Of a stretch of 64,000 nt of DNA, positions 16,250 to 26,220 are shown in pieces (the stretch's first letter is position 1; the number at the start of each line of letters is the position of its first letter). Under the pieces are notes generated by a model. It saw nothing but the letters and a program-made list of their open reading frames with translations. It had not been told where the DNA came from and made no database searches. The position numbers and the translations under genes are program-made. The stretch is taken from NCBI GenBank assembly GCA_944384235.1, contig CALWSP010000022.1, positions 62,001 to 126,000 on the forward strand, written 5' to 3'. The DNA comes from an uncultured Clostridia bacterium (GTDB taxonomy: Bacteria; Bacillota; Clostridia; Lachnospirales; CAG-274).

Positions 16250-18019
16250 ATGAATTTATTATCTATTGAAAACTTATGCAAGTTTTATGGTGAAAAGACA
16301 ATTTTTAACAATCTTACTTTTGGTATTGATGACAATGATAAAATTGGTGTTATTGGTGTTAATGGAACTGGAAAATCAACACTTTTAAAAATTATAGCTG
16401 GTGAAGAAGAAGCTGACAGTGGAAGTGTAGTTACTATGAATGGTTTAAAAGTTGGATATTTGCCACAAACACCTATTTTTGAAAATGGTGAAGTTGTTAT
16501 GGACTATATGAATAGAATATGTGATATAACTTCACCAACTGAAGAAAGTAACGCCAAGTCTATACTAAACAGGCTTGGTATTACGAATTATTATCAGCCA
16601 ATAGATGAGTTATCTGGCGGACAAAGAAAAAGAGTTGCTCTTGCAGCAGCTATGATTTCTCCAGTTGATTTATTAATTTTAGATGAGCCAACAAACCATA
16701 TTGATGCAGACACTATTCTTTGGTTAGAGGCAAATTTAAAGAAAACAACAAAAGCTCTTTTAATGGTTACTCACGATAGATATTTTTTAGACAGAGTTGT
16801 GAACAAAACAATTGAACTTGACAAAGGAAATATGTATTGTTATGATGGCAATTATAGTAAGTTTTTAGAATTAAAGGCTGAAAGAGAAGAAAGAGAAGTT
16901 GCTAACGAAAGAAAAAGACAAAACTTTTTAAGAACAGAGCTTGAATGGGTTAAAAGAGGAGCTAAAGCAAGAACAACAAAGCAAAAAGCAAGGCTTGATA
17001 GGTTTGAAGAAATATCAAACATTAAAGCTCCAGAAAAAAAGCAAAGTGTTGAAATGACATCTATATCTTCAAGGTTAGGTAAAAAGACAATAGAGGCTAT
17101 TAATATATCTAAAAGATATGATGAAAAATGTGTTGTTAAGGATTTTAGTTATATTGTTTTAAAAGATGATAGAATTGGTATAGTTGGACCAAATGGATAT
17201 GGAAAAACTACACTTGTAAAAATGTTAATTGGCCAATTAAAGCCAGATAGCGGCGAAGTTATTTTTGGCGACACTGTTAAAGTTGGAATTTTTTCACAAG
17301 AATGCGATGAAATGAACCCTAATCAAAGAGTTATTGACTATATAAAAGATGTTGCTGAGTACATAAACATAGATGGTGGAAGAATTTCTGCTTCTCAGCT
17401 TCTAGAAAGATTTTTGTTTAATGCTGAAATGCAATATTCTCCAATTGGAAAATTATCTGGCGGAGAAAGAAGAAGATTATATCTTTTAAAAGTTTTAATT
17501 GGTGCACCTAATATTTTATTTTTAGACGAGCCAACAAACGATTTAGATATTGAAACCCTTTCTATATTAGAAGATTATTTAGAAAGTTTTAACGGCGCAG
17601 TTATAACTGTGAGCCACGACAGATATTTTTTAGACAAGTGTGTTGACAGAATATTTGCTTTTGAAGGAAATGGCGTTATTAAACAATATGAGGGCGGTTT
17701 TAGCCAATATTTAGAGAAAAAGCAAGAAGTTGAAAATTTTAAAGAAGAAAAAAAGAACGACAAAAAGTGGGATAAAGGCGAAAGAAAATTAAAAATGTCC
17801 TACAAAGAGCAAAAAGAGTTTGAAACTATTGACGAGGATATTTTAAATTTAGAAGAAAAAATTTCTGAACTTGAAGTTGAAATGAATAAATGTGCAAGTC
17901 AATATTCAAAATTACAAGAGTTAGCTAAAGAAAAAGAGGAACTTGAAACTAAGCTATCTGAAAAAATGGATAGATGGGTTTATTTAAATGAATTACAAGA
18001 GAAAATTGAAAACCAATGA
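16250..18019 (+). CDS. ABC-F family ATPase (Uup-like)
   Basis: This 589-residue protein has two ABC ATPase domains and no membrane segments, as in ribosome-acting ABC-F proteins. Domain 1 has GVNGTGKST, LSGGQRKRVALA and ILDEPTNHID; domain 2 has GPNGYGKTT, LSGGERRRLYLL and FLDEPTNDLD. A charged interdomain linker (LKAEREEREVANERKRQ) and a C-terminal coiled coil (about 510-585) resemble Uup, which acts on ribosomes or DNA. It starts 3 bases after the cyclophilin stop codon and is probably translated by coupling. Confidence 0.9.
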   Translation: MNLLSIENLCKFYGEKTIFNNLTFGIDDNDKIGVIGVNGTGKSTLLKIIAGEEEADSGSVVTMNGLKVGYLPQTPIFENGEVVMDYMNRICDITSPTEESNAKSILNRLGITNYYQPIDELSGGQRKRVALAAAMISPVDLLILDEPTNHIDADTILWLEANLKKTTKALLMVTHDRYFLDRVVNKTIELDKGNMYCYDGNYSKFLELKAEREEREVANERKRQNFLRTELEWVKRGAKARTTKQKARLDRFEEISNIKAPEKKQSVEMTSISSRLGKKTIEAINISKRYDEKCVVKDFSYIVLKDDRIGIVGPNGYGKTTLVKMLIGQLKPDSGEVIFGDTVKVGIFSQECDEMNPNQRVIDYIKDVAEYINIDGGRISASQLLERFLFNAEMQYSPIGKLSGGERRRLYLLKVLIGAPNILFLDEPTNDLDIETLSILEDYLESFNGAVITVSHDRYFLDKCVDRIFAFEGNGVIKQYEGGFSQYLEKKQEVENFKEEKKNDKKWDKGERKLKMSYKEQKEFETIDEDILNLEEKISELEVEMNKCASQYSKLQELAKEKEELETKLSEKMDRWVYLNELQEKIENQ

Positions 18020-18049
18020 AGCTTTTAATAAAATAATGTAATTTTTTGG

Positions 18050-18078
18050 TTGCATAAATTTATTTAATTTGTTAGAAT
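18050..18078 (+). promoter_or_regulatory. Sigma-A type promoter for the GH28 gene
   Basis: TTGCAT (18050-18055), a 17-base spacer and TAGAAT (18073-18078) are followed by AAGGAGG at 18093. Confidence 0.55.
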
Positions 18079-18107
18079 TAGTTTAAAGACATAAGGAGGT
18101 TATGAAA

Positions 18108-19454
18108 ATGTCTATTATTAATATTTTGGACTGTGGTGCTATTGCAGATGGTAAAACATCTTGTACTGCAGCTATTGCAAAAGCAATAGATATGTGTGCA
18201 GAAAATGGTGGTGGAACAGTATATGTTCCAGCAGGTACATATTTAACTGGCCCTATTTTCTTAAAAAGCAATATTGAATTAAATGTTGAAGCAGGGGCAA
18301 CTTTGCTTTTCTCAAATGATATTGAAGAATACCCTATTGTTAATTCTCGTTGGGAAGGTGTTAAAAGAGAGTGTTATGCTTCTCTTATTAATGCTTATAA
18401 CGAAGAGAACATCTCTATTACTGGTAGAGGTACATTAGACGGACAAGGTCAATTTTGGTGGGATATTTTTAGAGCAAAAGAAAATAAATATCCTAGACCA
18501 AAAATGATTGCACCTTATGAATGTAAAAATGTTCTTATTCAAGGGGTAACTTTAAAAAATTCTCCAAGCTGGACTATTAACACTATTCTTTGTGACAACA
18601 TCACAATAGATAATGTTACAATTAAAAACCCTTATGATTCACCAAACACAGACGGTATTGACCCTGAGTCTTGTACTAATATTCACATTAGCAACTGTCA
18701 TATTGACGTAGGTGATGACTGTATTGCTATTAAGGCTGGTACAGAAGATACAGAGGAAAGAATTCCTTGTAAAAATATTGTAATTAACAACTGTACTATG
18801 GTTCACGGCCACGGTGGTGTAGTTCTTGGTTCTGAAATGAGTGGTGGCATTGTAAATGTTACTATTTCAAACTGTGTCTTTGAAAACACAGACAGAGGTA
18901 TTAGACTTAAGTCTAGAAGATTTAGAGGCGGTGTAGTAGAGGACATTAGAGTTGACAATGTAATTATGGAAAATGTTCTTTGCCCATTTATTGCAAACCT
19001 TTATTATATGTGGGGACCAAGAGGTATGGACCCTGAAACTTGTGACAAGAACCCTGCACCTGTTACAAAGGATACTCCTGCATTTAGAAGATTACATTTT
19101 GCTAATATGACTTGTAAGAGGGTAAATGCTTCTGCTGGTTATTTCTATGGCCTTGCTGAAATGTATGTAGAAGATTGTACATTTGAAAATATATATATTG
19201 AAATGGCTGATGATGCAGTTGCTGGAATTCCTGCTATGCTTGTTGGTGCTGAAGAAGTTAAGCAAAAAGGTTTTTATATGTGCAACACAAGAGGCATTAA
19301 GTTTAACAATGTAACAGTTGTTGGTGCTGACGGACCTGCTTTTGAAGTTGAAAACAGTGAAGATATGGTGTTTACAAATTGTATTAACAAAAATAATAGA
19401 ACAGGGGACGACCTTGTGAAAGAAACAAATACAAAAAACTGTAAAATTATGTAA
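18108..19454 (+). CDS. Glycoside hydrolase family 28 (polygalacturonase-like)
   Basis: This right-handed beta-helix hydrolase is predicted to act on galacturonides. It starts with the usual bacterial GH28 opening (NILDCGAIADGKTSCTAAI). Catalytic motifs are visible: SPNTDGIDPESC (about 182-193), VGDDCIAIKAG with the Asp pair, HGHGGVVLGSEMSGG (His) and GIRLKSR. There is no signal peptide, so it probably acts in the cytoplasm on imported oligosaccharides. The ATG at 18108 is 8 bases from AAGGAGG; an ATG at 18102 is too close. A DUF1292 gene follows. Confidence 0.9.
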   Translation: MSIINILDCGAIADGKTSCTAAIAKAIDMCAENGGGTVYVPAGTYLTGPIFLKSNIELNVEAGATLLFSNDIEEYPIVNSRWEGVKRECYASLINAYNEENISITGRGTLDGQGQFWWDIFRAKENKYPRPKMIAPYECKNVLIQGVTLKNSPSWTINTILCDNITIDNVTIKNPYDSPNTDGIDPESCTNIHISNCHIDVGDDCIAIKAGTEDTEERIPCKNIVINNCTMVHGHGGVVLGSEMSGGIVNVTISNCVFENTDRGIRLKSRRFRGGVVEDIRVDNVIMENVLCPFIANLYYMWGPRGMDPETCDKNPAPVTKDTPAFRRLHFANMTCKRVNASAGYFYGLAEMYVEDCTFENIYIEMADDAVAGIPAMLVGAEEVKQKGFYMCNTRGIKFNNVTVVGADGPAFEVENSEDMVFTNCINKNNRTGDDLVKETNTKNCKIM

Positions 19455-19471
19455 TGTAAGGAGCAGTTATT

Positions 19472-19717
19472 TTGATAGATAAAGAAAATTTGATTATTCT
19501 TACAGATAGTAAGGGTAATGAAATAGAAATGGAATTTTTAGATTTAATTGAATACGAAGGCTATGAATATGTTGTTATGGCTGAAGATAACTCTGATTGT
19601 GTTGTTATTATGGAGCAAATTATAAATCAAGATGGAGAAAGTGCTACATATAACGAAGTTTTAAATGATGAAGTTATTAACAAAGTGTTTGAAATTTTTC
19701 TAAAAAGATGCAAATAA
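19472..19717 (+). CDS. DUF1292 family protein (YrzB-like)
   Basis: This 81-residue acidic protein matches the small DUF1292/YrzB family (ILTDSKGNEIEMEFLDLIEYEGYEYVVM). Function is unknown; homologues often lie near yrzL/yrrK in Firmicutes, so its position after a GH28 gene is unusual. It starts with TTG preceded by AAGGAG and ends at a shared terminator. Confidence 0.8.
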   Translation: MIDKENLIILTDSKGNEIEMEFLDLIEYEGYEYVVMAEDNSDCVVIMEQIINQDGESATYNEVLNDEVINKVFEIFLKRCK

Positions 19718-19747
19718 AAAACTACCCACTTTTGTGGGTAGTTTTTT
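19716..19747. terminator. Bidirectional terminator
   Basis: A perfect stem AAAAACTACCCAC/GTGGGTAGTTTTT with a 4-base loop lies between convergent genes. Confidence 0.9.
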
Positions 19748-20885
19748 ATTTTTCTTTGTTAGGGCGAGGCCCAAAATATTGATAGTAGTCAGTTTTAACG
19801 TTACCATTAAATAGTTTTCTCTTTTTATCAGCTTTTCTTCCATACAGTTTTTCAAAGCCTTCGTGAGATGTAATAAAATATGTAGACCAAGTTTTATTTG
19901 AATTAAATAGCTTTCCCATATCTGTATAAAGCCTTTCAACATCAGCTAAACTACCCATTCTTTCAGCATAAGGTGGGTTGCAAACACATACGCCGTAATC
20001 ACCAGGTAATTTAAGTTTATTAAATGGTGTTTGTGAAAATTCTATACAATCATCAACACCAGCATTTTCGGCATTAACTTTAGCTATTTCCACTGCGTGT
20101 TTATTAATATCTGAAGCATATATTTGCAAGTTTATATCATAGTTTATAGCCTGATATGCTTTTTTTCTTTCTTCTTGCCAAATTTCTTTTGGAATAAAGC
20201 TCCACTTTTCTGCGTCAAATTTTCTGGATAAACCAGGAGCAATGTTTCTGCCAATCATAGCAGCTTCAATAGGAATAGTTCCTGAACCACAACAAGGGTC
20301 AAGTAAAATTCTATCTTTATTCCAGTAGCTTAATTGTATAAGAGCTGCGGCCATAGTTTCTTTTAAAGGAGCCATAACCTGCCCGTGTCTATATCCTCTT
20401 TTATGTAAAGATGGGCCAGATGTGTTAAGAGTTATGGTTACAGTGTTTTTTAATAAAGCAACTTGAATACTATATTCAGCACCATTTTTCTTAAACCTGT
20501 CAACATTATATTTAGTTTTTAACTTGTTTATAATTGCTTTTTCTGTAATTGACTGACAAGCAGGAACACTTGAAAGAGTGGACTTTATTGATTTTCCATT
20601 TACTACAAATTTTGCATCTTCAGGCAGCAATTCAGTCCAAGGCAAAGAATAGGTATAATCAAAAAGTTCTTCAAAGGTAACTGCTTGAAACCTTCCTACT
20701 ATATACAAAACTTTATCTGCTGACCTAAGCCAAAGGTTAGACTTTGCAATTCCCTCTAAATCAGAACTATATTCAACATAACCATCAGAAACACTGATGT
20801 CTTTAAAGCCTAGTTTTTCAACTTCTCTTTTAACAACTGCTTCTAAACCAAAGGTTGTTGTTGCTTGTAATTTTATTTTTTTCAT
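19746..20885 (-). CDS. THUMP-domain class I SAM-dependent RNA methyltransferase (RlmL/YpsC type)
   Basis: This enzyme is predicted to methylate guanine N2 in 23S rRNA. The 379 residues hold an N-terminal ferredoxin-like/THUMP region (about 1-160) and a UPF0020 Rossmann methyltransferase domain with DPCCGSGTIPIEAAMIGRNI (SAM site, about 190-210) and the catalytic CNPPYAERMG. It corresponds to the RlmL half without the RlmK domain, as in B. subtilis YpsC. GGAGAAAA precedes the ATG. It is monocistronic, convergent with the DUF1292 gene. Confidence 0.9.
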   Translation of the reverse strand: MKKIKLQATTTFGLEAVVKREVEKLGFKDISVSDGYVEYSSDLEGIAKSNLWLRSADKVLYIVGRFQAVTFEELFDYTYSLPWTELLPEDAKFVVNGKSIKSTLSSVPACQSITEKAIINKLKTKYNVDRFKKNGAEYSIQVALLKNTVTITLNTSGPSLHKRGYRHGQVMAPLKETMAAALIQLSYWNKDRILLDPCCGSGTIPIEAAMIGRNIAPGLSRKFDAEKWSFIPKEIWQEERKKAYQAINYDINLQIYASDINKHAVEIAKVNAENAGVDDCIEFSQTPFNKLKLPGDYGVCVCNPPYAERMGSLADVERLYTDMGKLFNSNKTWSTYFITSHEGFEKLYGRKADKKRKLFNGNVKTDYYQYFGPRPNKEK

Positions 20886-21001
20886 ATTTTTCTCCTAATT
20901 AGTTTTAATGTTATTTATAGTATAACTTGTTTTTATTTTTTTTGCAATTATAATTTATTTAGTTAGATTTGACGGAATTTATATTTTTATATAAAAACTG
21001 A

Positions 21002-21030
21002 TTGAATATTTGAAAATTTTGTTGTATACT
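21002..21030 (+). promoter_or_regulatory. Sigma-A type promoter for tgt
   Basis: TTGAAT (21002-21007), a 17-base spacer and TATACT (21025-21030). It lies inside the apparent upstream extension of the tgt frame and so supports the start at 21061. Confidence 0.6.
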
Positions 21031-21060
21031 AAAAGCAAATATGTTTATAAGAGGTTTGAT

Positions 21061-22197
21061 ATGTATAAAATTTTAAAAACAGAGGGAAATGCAAAACGTG
21101 GCCAGCTTGAAACTGTTCACGGAACAATACAGACACCAGTTTTTATGAATGTTGGCACAGCAGCAGCTATTAAAGGAGCTGTTTCAACAGAAGATTTAAA
21201 CAACATTAAGTGTCAAGTAGAGCTTTCAAATACTTATCATTTACATTTAAGACCTGGAGATGAGGTTGTTAAAAAGCTAGGGGGCTTGCATAAGTTTATG
21301 GTTTGGGACAAGCCTATATTAACAGATTCAGGCGGTTTCCAAGTTTTTTCTTTAACAACTTTAAGAAAAATTAAAGAAGAAGGAGTTTATTTTAACTCAC
21401 ACATCGATGGACGAAAAATTTTTATGGGACCTGAGGAAAGTATGCAAATTCAGTCAAATTTAGCCTCTACTATTGCTATGGCATTTGACGAATGTCCTCC
21501 TTCTCTTGCTGATAGAAAATATATTGAAAGTTCTGTTGAAAGAACTACACGTTGGCTTGAGCGATGTATTAAAAAAATGAATGAGTTAAATTCTCTTGAA
21601 GATACTATAAATAAAAATCAGTTACTTTTTGGTATAAATCAAGGTGGAACATTTAAAGATATCAGAATTGAACACGCTAAAAGAATTTCTGAGTTTGATT
21701 TGCCAGGCTATGCAATAGGTGGCTTAGCTGTTGGTGAAACTCACGAAAAAATGTATGAAACAATTGAAAATGTAGTGCCATACCTTCCAAAAAATAAACC
21801 TACTTATCTTATGGGTGTTGGTACGCCTGCTAATATTTTAGAGGCAGTTGATAGAGGCGTTGACTTTTTTGACTGTGTTCTTCCAGCTAGAAATGGTAGA
21901 CACGCTAATGTTTACACTAACAAAGGTAAGCTCAACTTACTCAATGCAAAATATGAGTTAGATGACACACCAATTGACAACGAATGTAATTGTCCTACTT
22001 GTAGAAAATACAGTAAGGCTTACATAAGGCATTTATTTAAAGCCAAGGAAATGCTTGCAATGCGACTTTGTGTTATTCACAACTTATACTACTTTAACAA
22101 TATGATGGAAGAAATTAGAACATCATTAGATGAGGGTAAATTTAGTGAATATAAAAAGATGCGTCTTGAGGGCTTCCTTGAAAATGATGCTAAATAA
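21061..22197 (+). CDS. tgt: tRNA-guanine transglycosylase
   Basis: Tgt exchanges G34 of GUN-anticodon tRNAs for preQ1 in queuosine synthesis. The 378-residue protein begins MYKILKTEGNAKRGQLETVHG and contains LTDSGGFQVFSL (catalytic Asp), FGINQGG, YAIGGLAVGE, a second catalytic Asp in RGVDFFDCVLP and the zinc site CNCPTCRKY with a downstream His. The start at 21061 follows GAGGTTTGAT. An extended frame from 21010 would overlap the promoter. purL follows after 37 bases. Confidence 0.96.
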   Translation: MYKILKTEGNAKRGQLETVHGTIQTPVFMNVGTAAAIKGAVSTEDLNNIKCQVELSNTYHLHLRPGDEVVKKLGGLHKFMVWDKPILTDSGGFQVFSLTTLRKIKEEGVYFNSHIDGRKIFMGPEESMQIQSNLASTIAMAFDECPPSLADRKYIESSVERTTRWLERCIKKMNELNSLEDTINKNQLLFGINQGGTFKDIRIEHAKRISEFDLPGYAIGGLAVGETHEKMYETIENVVPYLPKNKPTYLMGVGTPANILEAVDRGVDFFDCVLPARNGRHANVYTNKGKLNLLNAKYELDDTPIDNECNCPTCRKYSKAYIRHLFKAKEMLAMRLCVIHNLYYFNNMMEEIRTSLDEGKFSEYKKMRLEGFLENDAK

Positions 22198-22234
22198 ATT
22201 TTTATAAAAGTTTTATAACAGAAAGGGAATAATT

Positions 22235-25200
22235 ATGGATATTAAGAGAGTTTTTGTTGAAAAGAAAAAGGGTTGTGATATTGAGGCTAAGCATTTATTA
22301 GCAGATATTAGGGAAAATTTAGGTATCACTTCTCTAAATGATGTTAGAATTCTTGTTAGATATGATGTTGAGGGAATAAAAGATAGCGATTTTGAATTAG
22401 CAAAGAAAACTGTCTTTTCTGAACCGCCTGTTGACATCATATACGAAGAAGATTTTCCTTTAAACGAAAATGAATTACATTTTGCTATGGAATATTTACC
22501 AGGCCAATACGACCAAAGGGCCGATTCTGCAATGCAATGTATTCAGATTATAAGTGGAAACTATGATGCAATTATAGCTTGTGCAAAAGTTTTTGTGCTT
22601 AAAGGCTCTCTTACAATAGAGGAAATTGAAAAAATAAAAAAATATTGTATTAATCCTGTTGATTCAAGAGAAGCGTCTAATAAAAAGCCTGACACTTTGA
22701 AAATGAATCTTATTATTCCCGAAAAAGTAGAAATTTTAAACGGTTTTATAGATAAAACCGAAAGTCAGTTAATTGAATTAAAAAACACTATGGGGCTAGC
22801 TATGAGCAATGCCGATATAGTTTTTTGCCAAAAATATTTTAAAGAAGAAGAAAAACGAAACCCTAGTATAACAGAAATTAAAGTTATAGATACTTATTGG
22901 TCAGACCATTGTAGACATACTACATTTGCTACTAATATAACTGATGTAGAAATAGAAGATGGAAAATATAAAAAAGTTTTAGATGATGCTTATAGTTTAT
23001 ATTTAGATTTAAAAAAGCAGTTGGGTAGAGAAAACAAACCTTTATGTTTAATGGACATTGCTGTAATAGGAATGAGAGCTTTAAAAGCAAACGGAAAGCT
23101 TGATGACCTTGATGTATCTGAAGAAATAAATGCTTGTAGCATTGTTGTTCCAGTTGATGTAAATGGTGTTAAAGAAGATTATCTTATTATGTTTAAAAAT
23201 GAAACACACAACCACCCAACTGAAATAGAACCTTTTGGTGGCGCTGCAACTTGTATAGGTGGTTGCATAAGAGACCCACTTTCAGGAAGAAGCTATGTTT
23301 ACCAAGCAATGAGAGTTACAGGTGCAGGCGACCCTACAACTCCTGTTGAAAACACGCTCCCAGGCAAGTTGCCACAATCTAAATTAGTTATTGGAGCTGC
23401 TCAAGGTTATAGTTCATATGGCAATCAAATTGGTCTTGCTACTGGTCAAGTTTCAGAAATTTATGATGAAGGTTATGTAGCTAAAAGAATGGAAATTGGT
23501 GCTGTTATTGCAGCAGCTAAAAAAGAAAATGTTGTTAGAGAAAGACCAGAAAAGGGCGATATAATCATTTTAACTGGTGGAAGAACAGGTAGAGATGGTT
23601 GTGGCGGCGCAACAGGTTCTTCAAAAGAACATAATGAAGAATCTATTTTAACTTGTGGCGCAGAAGTTCAAAAAGGTAATGCTCCAACTGAAAGAAAAAT
23701 TCAAAGACTTTTTAGAAACGCTGAAGTTAGTAAAATGATTAAAAGATGTAATGACTTTGGTGCTGGTGGTGTTTCTGTTGCTATTGGTGAATTAGCTGAC
23801 GGCTTAGAGATTAACCTTGATTTAGTTCCTAAAAAATACGAAGGCTTAGATGGTACAGAACTTGCTATTTCTGAATCTCAAGAAAGAATGGCAGTTGTTG
23901 TTGAAAAAAATAATGTAGAAAAGTTTATTAAATTTGCAAACGAAGAAAATCTTGAGGCAACTGTTGTTGCAGAAGTTACAGACGATAGAAGATTAAAAAT
24001 GTTCTGGAATGGCAAAGACATTGTAAACATCTCAAGAGATTTTCTTGACACTAACGGTGCAACTCAATACGCTAAAGTTAAGGTTAGTTCTATTAAAGAA
24101 AAAGAAAAGAAAGTTGAAACATATAGTAATTTAAAAGAAAAGTGGCTTGAAAATTTATCAGATTTAAATGTAGCTTCTCAAAAAGGTCTTGTTGATAGAT
24201 TTGACTCAACAATTGGTGCAAACACTGTGTTAATGCCTTTTGGAGGAAAAAATCAGCTTACACCAATAGAGGCTATGGCTGCTAAAGTTCCAGTTTTAGA
24301 CGGAGAAACTACAACTGCTACATTAATGAGTTATGGATATAACCCTAAAGTAGCCAAGTGGAGTCCATTTCATAGTGCAATTTATGCTGTTGTTGAATCT
24401 GTTGCTAAAATTGTTTCAACAGGCGGAGATTACAAGTCTTGTAGGTTAACATTTCAAGAATACTTTGAAAAACTTGGAGATGAACCAACAAAGTGGGGTA
24501 AACCATTTAGCGCATTATTAGGTGCTTTAGTTGCTCAAATGGAACTTGGAACAGCTGCAATAGGTGGAAAGGACAGTATGTCTGGAACATTTAAAGATTT
24601 AGACGTTCCACCAACGTTAGTTTCTTTTGCTGTAAATGCTACAAACATAGAAAATATTATTTCACCTGAATTTAAAACAATAGATAGCTACATTGTGTAT
24701 TTAAATAGTGAGTATAATTCTTATGATGTTCCTAATTTTAAACAACTTACTAGAAATTTTGAACTTGTTAGCAAATTAATTAAAGAGAAAAAAGTAATAT
24801 CAGCTTCTACAATAGGCAATGGTGGTATTGCTGCTGCTGTTAGCAAAATGGCATTTGGTAATGACATTGGTTTTAAAATTTGCTTTGATGATTTATTTAA
24901 TTACAACTATGGTTCATTTGTTTTGGAAGTTCCTTGTGATGAAAATGAGTTAAGAAATATCTTTGATGGTTATGATTATAAAATTATAGGTAGCACAATT
25001 GAAGATAAATGTTTTGTTGTAAATGATGTCAAAATTGATTTAGAGGAAGCTAAAAAAGTTTGGCTTGGAAAGCTTGAAAAAGTTTTCCCAACAATGTATT
25101 ATGACAAAGTTGACAATTCAAACATTGAAATTAAACCATTTGAAATTGCTATTAAAAACAACAGCGGAAAAGGCATTGCAAGCCCAAGAGTTTTAATTCC

Positions 25201-25978
25201 TGTTTTCCCTGGAACAAACTGTGAATATGATACTAAAAAAGCTTTTGAAAATGCAGGTGCAGTTGCAGAAACTTTAGTTGTTAGCAATTTAAAACAAAGT
25301 TGGCTTGAAGAAAGCATTGATAAAATGGCTAAAATGATTGATAATAGCCAAATAATTATGATACCTGGTGGTTTTTCAGCTGGTGATGAGCCAGACGGTT
25401 CAGGTAAGTTTATTGCTGCTATTTTTAGAAATCCAAAAATAAAAGAAGCCACTATGAATTTATTAAAAAATAGAGATGGTCTTATTTTAGGTATTTGTAA
25501 CGGTTTCCAAGCCCTTATTAAATTAGGTCTTGTTCCTTATGGAGAAATTAGAGATATGGAAGATAATGCACCAACTTTAACATTTAATACAATTGGTAGA
25601 CATATTTCTTGTTTAGCAGACACTAAAATTATTTCAAATAAATCTCCTTGGTTATGGAACACTAATGTTGGAGATGTTCATAAAGTGGCATTTTCACACG
25701 GTGAGGGTAGGTTTATGGCTGATTTAAATACTATAAATCAATTAGCATTAAATGGTCAAATTGCTACTCAATATGTAGATAATATGGCTAACCCAACTTA
25801 TGATATAAAATTTAATCCAAATGGCTCTGTATATGCAATTGAAGGTATTACAAGCCCTGATGGTAGGGTTCTTGGCAAAATGGGCCACTCTGAAAGAATT
25901 GGAAATGGTGTATATTCAAATGTACCAGGTGAAAAAGACCAGAAAATATTCTTATCAGGTGTAGAATACTTTAAATAA
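22235..25978 (+). CDS. purL: Phosphoribosylformylglycinamidine synthase, single-chain
   Basis: This enzyme makes FGAM from FGAR, glutamine and ATP in purine synthesis. At 1247 residues it is the long single-chain form, fusing PurS-like, synthase and glutaminase parts. Visible are the synthase motif FKNETHNHPTEIEPFGGAA, a second AIRS-like half (MPFGGKNQLTPIEA...) and a C-terminal glutamine amidotransferase with FPGTNCEYD, GGFSAGDEPDGSG, the nucleophile Cys in GICNGFQAL and HGEGRF. Sequence style fits the clostridial subfamily. No other pur genes are nearby, and the 37-base leader is too short for a purine riboswitch. Confidence 0.96.
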   Translation: MDIKRVFVEKKKGCDIEAKHLLADIRENLGITSLNDVRILVRYDVEGIKDSDFELAKKTVFSEPPVDIIYEEDFPLNENELHFAMEYLPGQYDQRADSAMQCIQIISGNYDAIIACAKVFVLKGSLTIEEIEKIKKYCINPVDSREASNKKPDTLKMNLIIPEKVEILNGFIDKTESQLIELKNTMGLAMSNADIVFCQKYFKEEEKRNPSITEIKVIDTYWSDHCRHTTFATNITDVEIEDGKYKKVLDDAYSLYLDLKKQLGRENKPLCLMDIAVIGMRALKANGKLDDLDVSEEINACSIVVPVDVNGVKEDYLIMFKNETHNHPTEIEPFGGAATCIGGCIRDPLSGRSYVYQAMRVTGAGDPTTPVENTLPGKLPQSKLVIGAAQGYSSYGNQIGLATGQVSEIYDEGYVAKRMEIGAVIAAAKKENVVRERPEKGDIIILTGGRTGRDGCGGATGSSKEHNEESILTCGAEVQKGNAPTERKIQRLFRNAEVSKMIKRCNDFGAGGVSVAIGELADGLEINLDLVPKKYEGLDGTELAISESQERMAVVVEKNNVEKFIKFANEENLEATVVAEVTDDRRLKMFWNGKDIVNISRDFLDTNGATQYAKVKVSSIKEKEKKVETYSNLKEKWLENLSDLNVASQKGLVDRFDSTIGANTVLMPFGGKNQLTPIEAMAAKVPVLDGETTTATLMSYGYNPKVAKWSPFHSAIYAVVESVAKIVSTGGDYKSCRLTFQEYFEKLGDEPTKWGKPFSALLGALVAQMELGTAAIGGKDSMSGTFKDLDVPPTLVSFAVNATNIENIISPEFKTIDSYIVYLNSEYNSYDVPNFKQLTRNFELVSKLIKEKKVISASTIGNGGIAAAVSKMAFGNDIGFKICFDDLFNYNYGSFVLEVPCDENELRNIFDGYDYKIIGSTIEDKCFVVNDVKIDLEEAKKVWLGKLEKVFPTMYYDKVDNSNIEIKPFEIAIKNNSGKGIASPRVLIPVFPGTNCEYDTKKAFENAGAVAETLVVSNLKQSWLEESIDKMAKMIDNSQIIMIPGGFSAGDEPDGSGKFIAAIFRNPKIKEATMNLLKNRDGLILGICNGFQALIKLGLVPYGEIRDMEDNAPTLTFNTIGRHISCLADTKIISNKSPWLWNTNVGDVHKVAFSHGEGRFMADLNTINQLALNGQIATQYVDNMANPTYDIKFNPNGSVYAIEGITSPDGRVLGKMGHSERIGNGVYSNVPGEKDQKIFLSGVEYFK

Positions 25979-26000
25979 GATATAAAAAGATGGTTTATTT

Positions 26001-26048
26001 AAGTTCTATAAGTGTAATATATTTATAAATATTACACTTATATGAACT
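26001..26048 (+). repeat. Long inverted repeat downstream of purL
   Basis: The arm at 26001-26020 pairs with 26029-26048 across an 8-base loop, with a single bulge. It lacks a following T-run, so it is either a weak terminator of purL or an mRNA 3'-end-stabilising stem. Confidence 0.6.
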
Positions 26049-26191
26049 ATATAAATTAATATTAATTAATTTTATATATTATAAATTTCAAAATTTATAG
26101 TATATATTTAATAAATTATATTTAATTATTTGGTTTATTTTGTAAGATTTTAATAAAAATTTATTTTTTCTATTTATTTTAAAAAAAGTTG

Positions 26192-26220
26192 TTTAAACAT
26201 TTACAACTTTGTGATATAAT
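26192..26220 (+). promoter_or_regulatory. Extended -10 promoter for gap
   Basis: TTTAAA (26192-26197), a 17-base spacer and a consensus TATAAT (26215-26220) carrying the TG extension (TGATATAAT), consistent with strong expression. Confidence 0.7.

Noticed and set aside
22198..22234. Purine riboswitch upstream of purL
   Set aside because: The gap to tgt is only 37 bases and contains no aptamer-like sequence.
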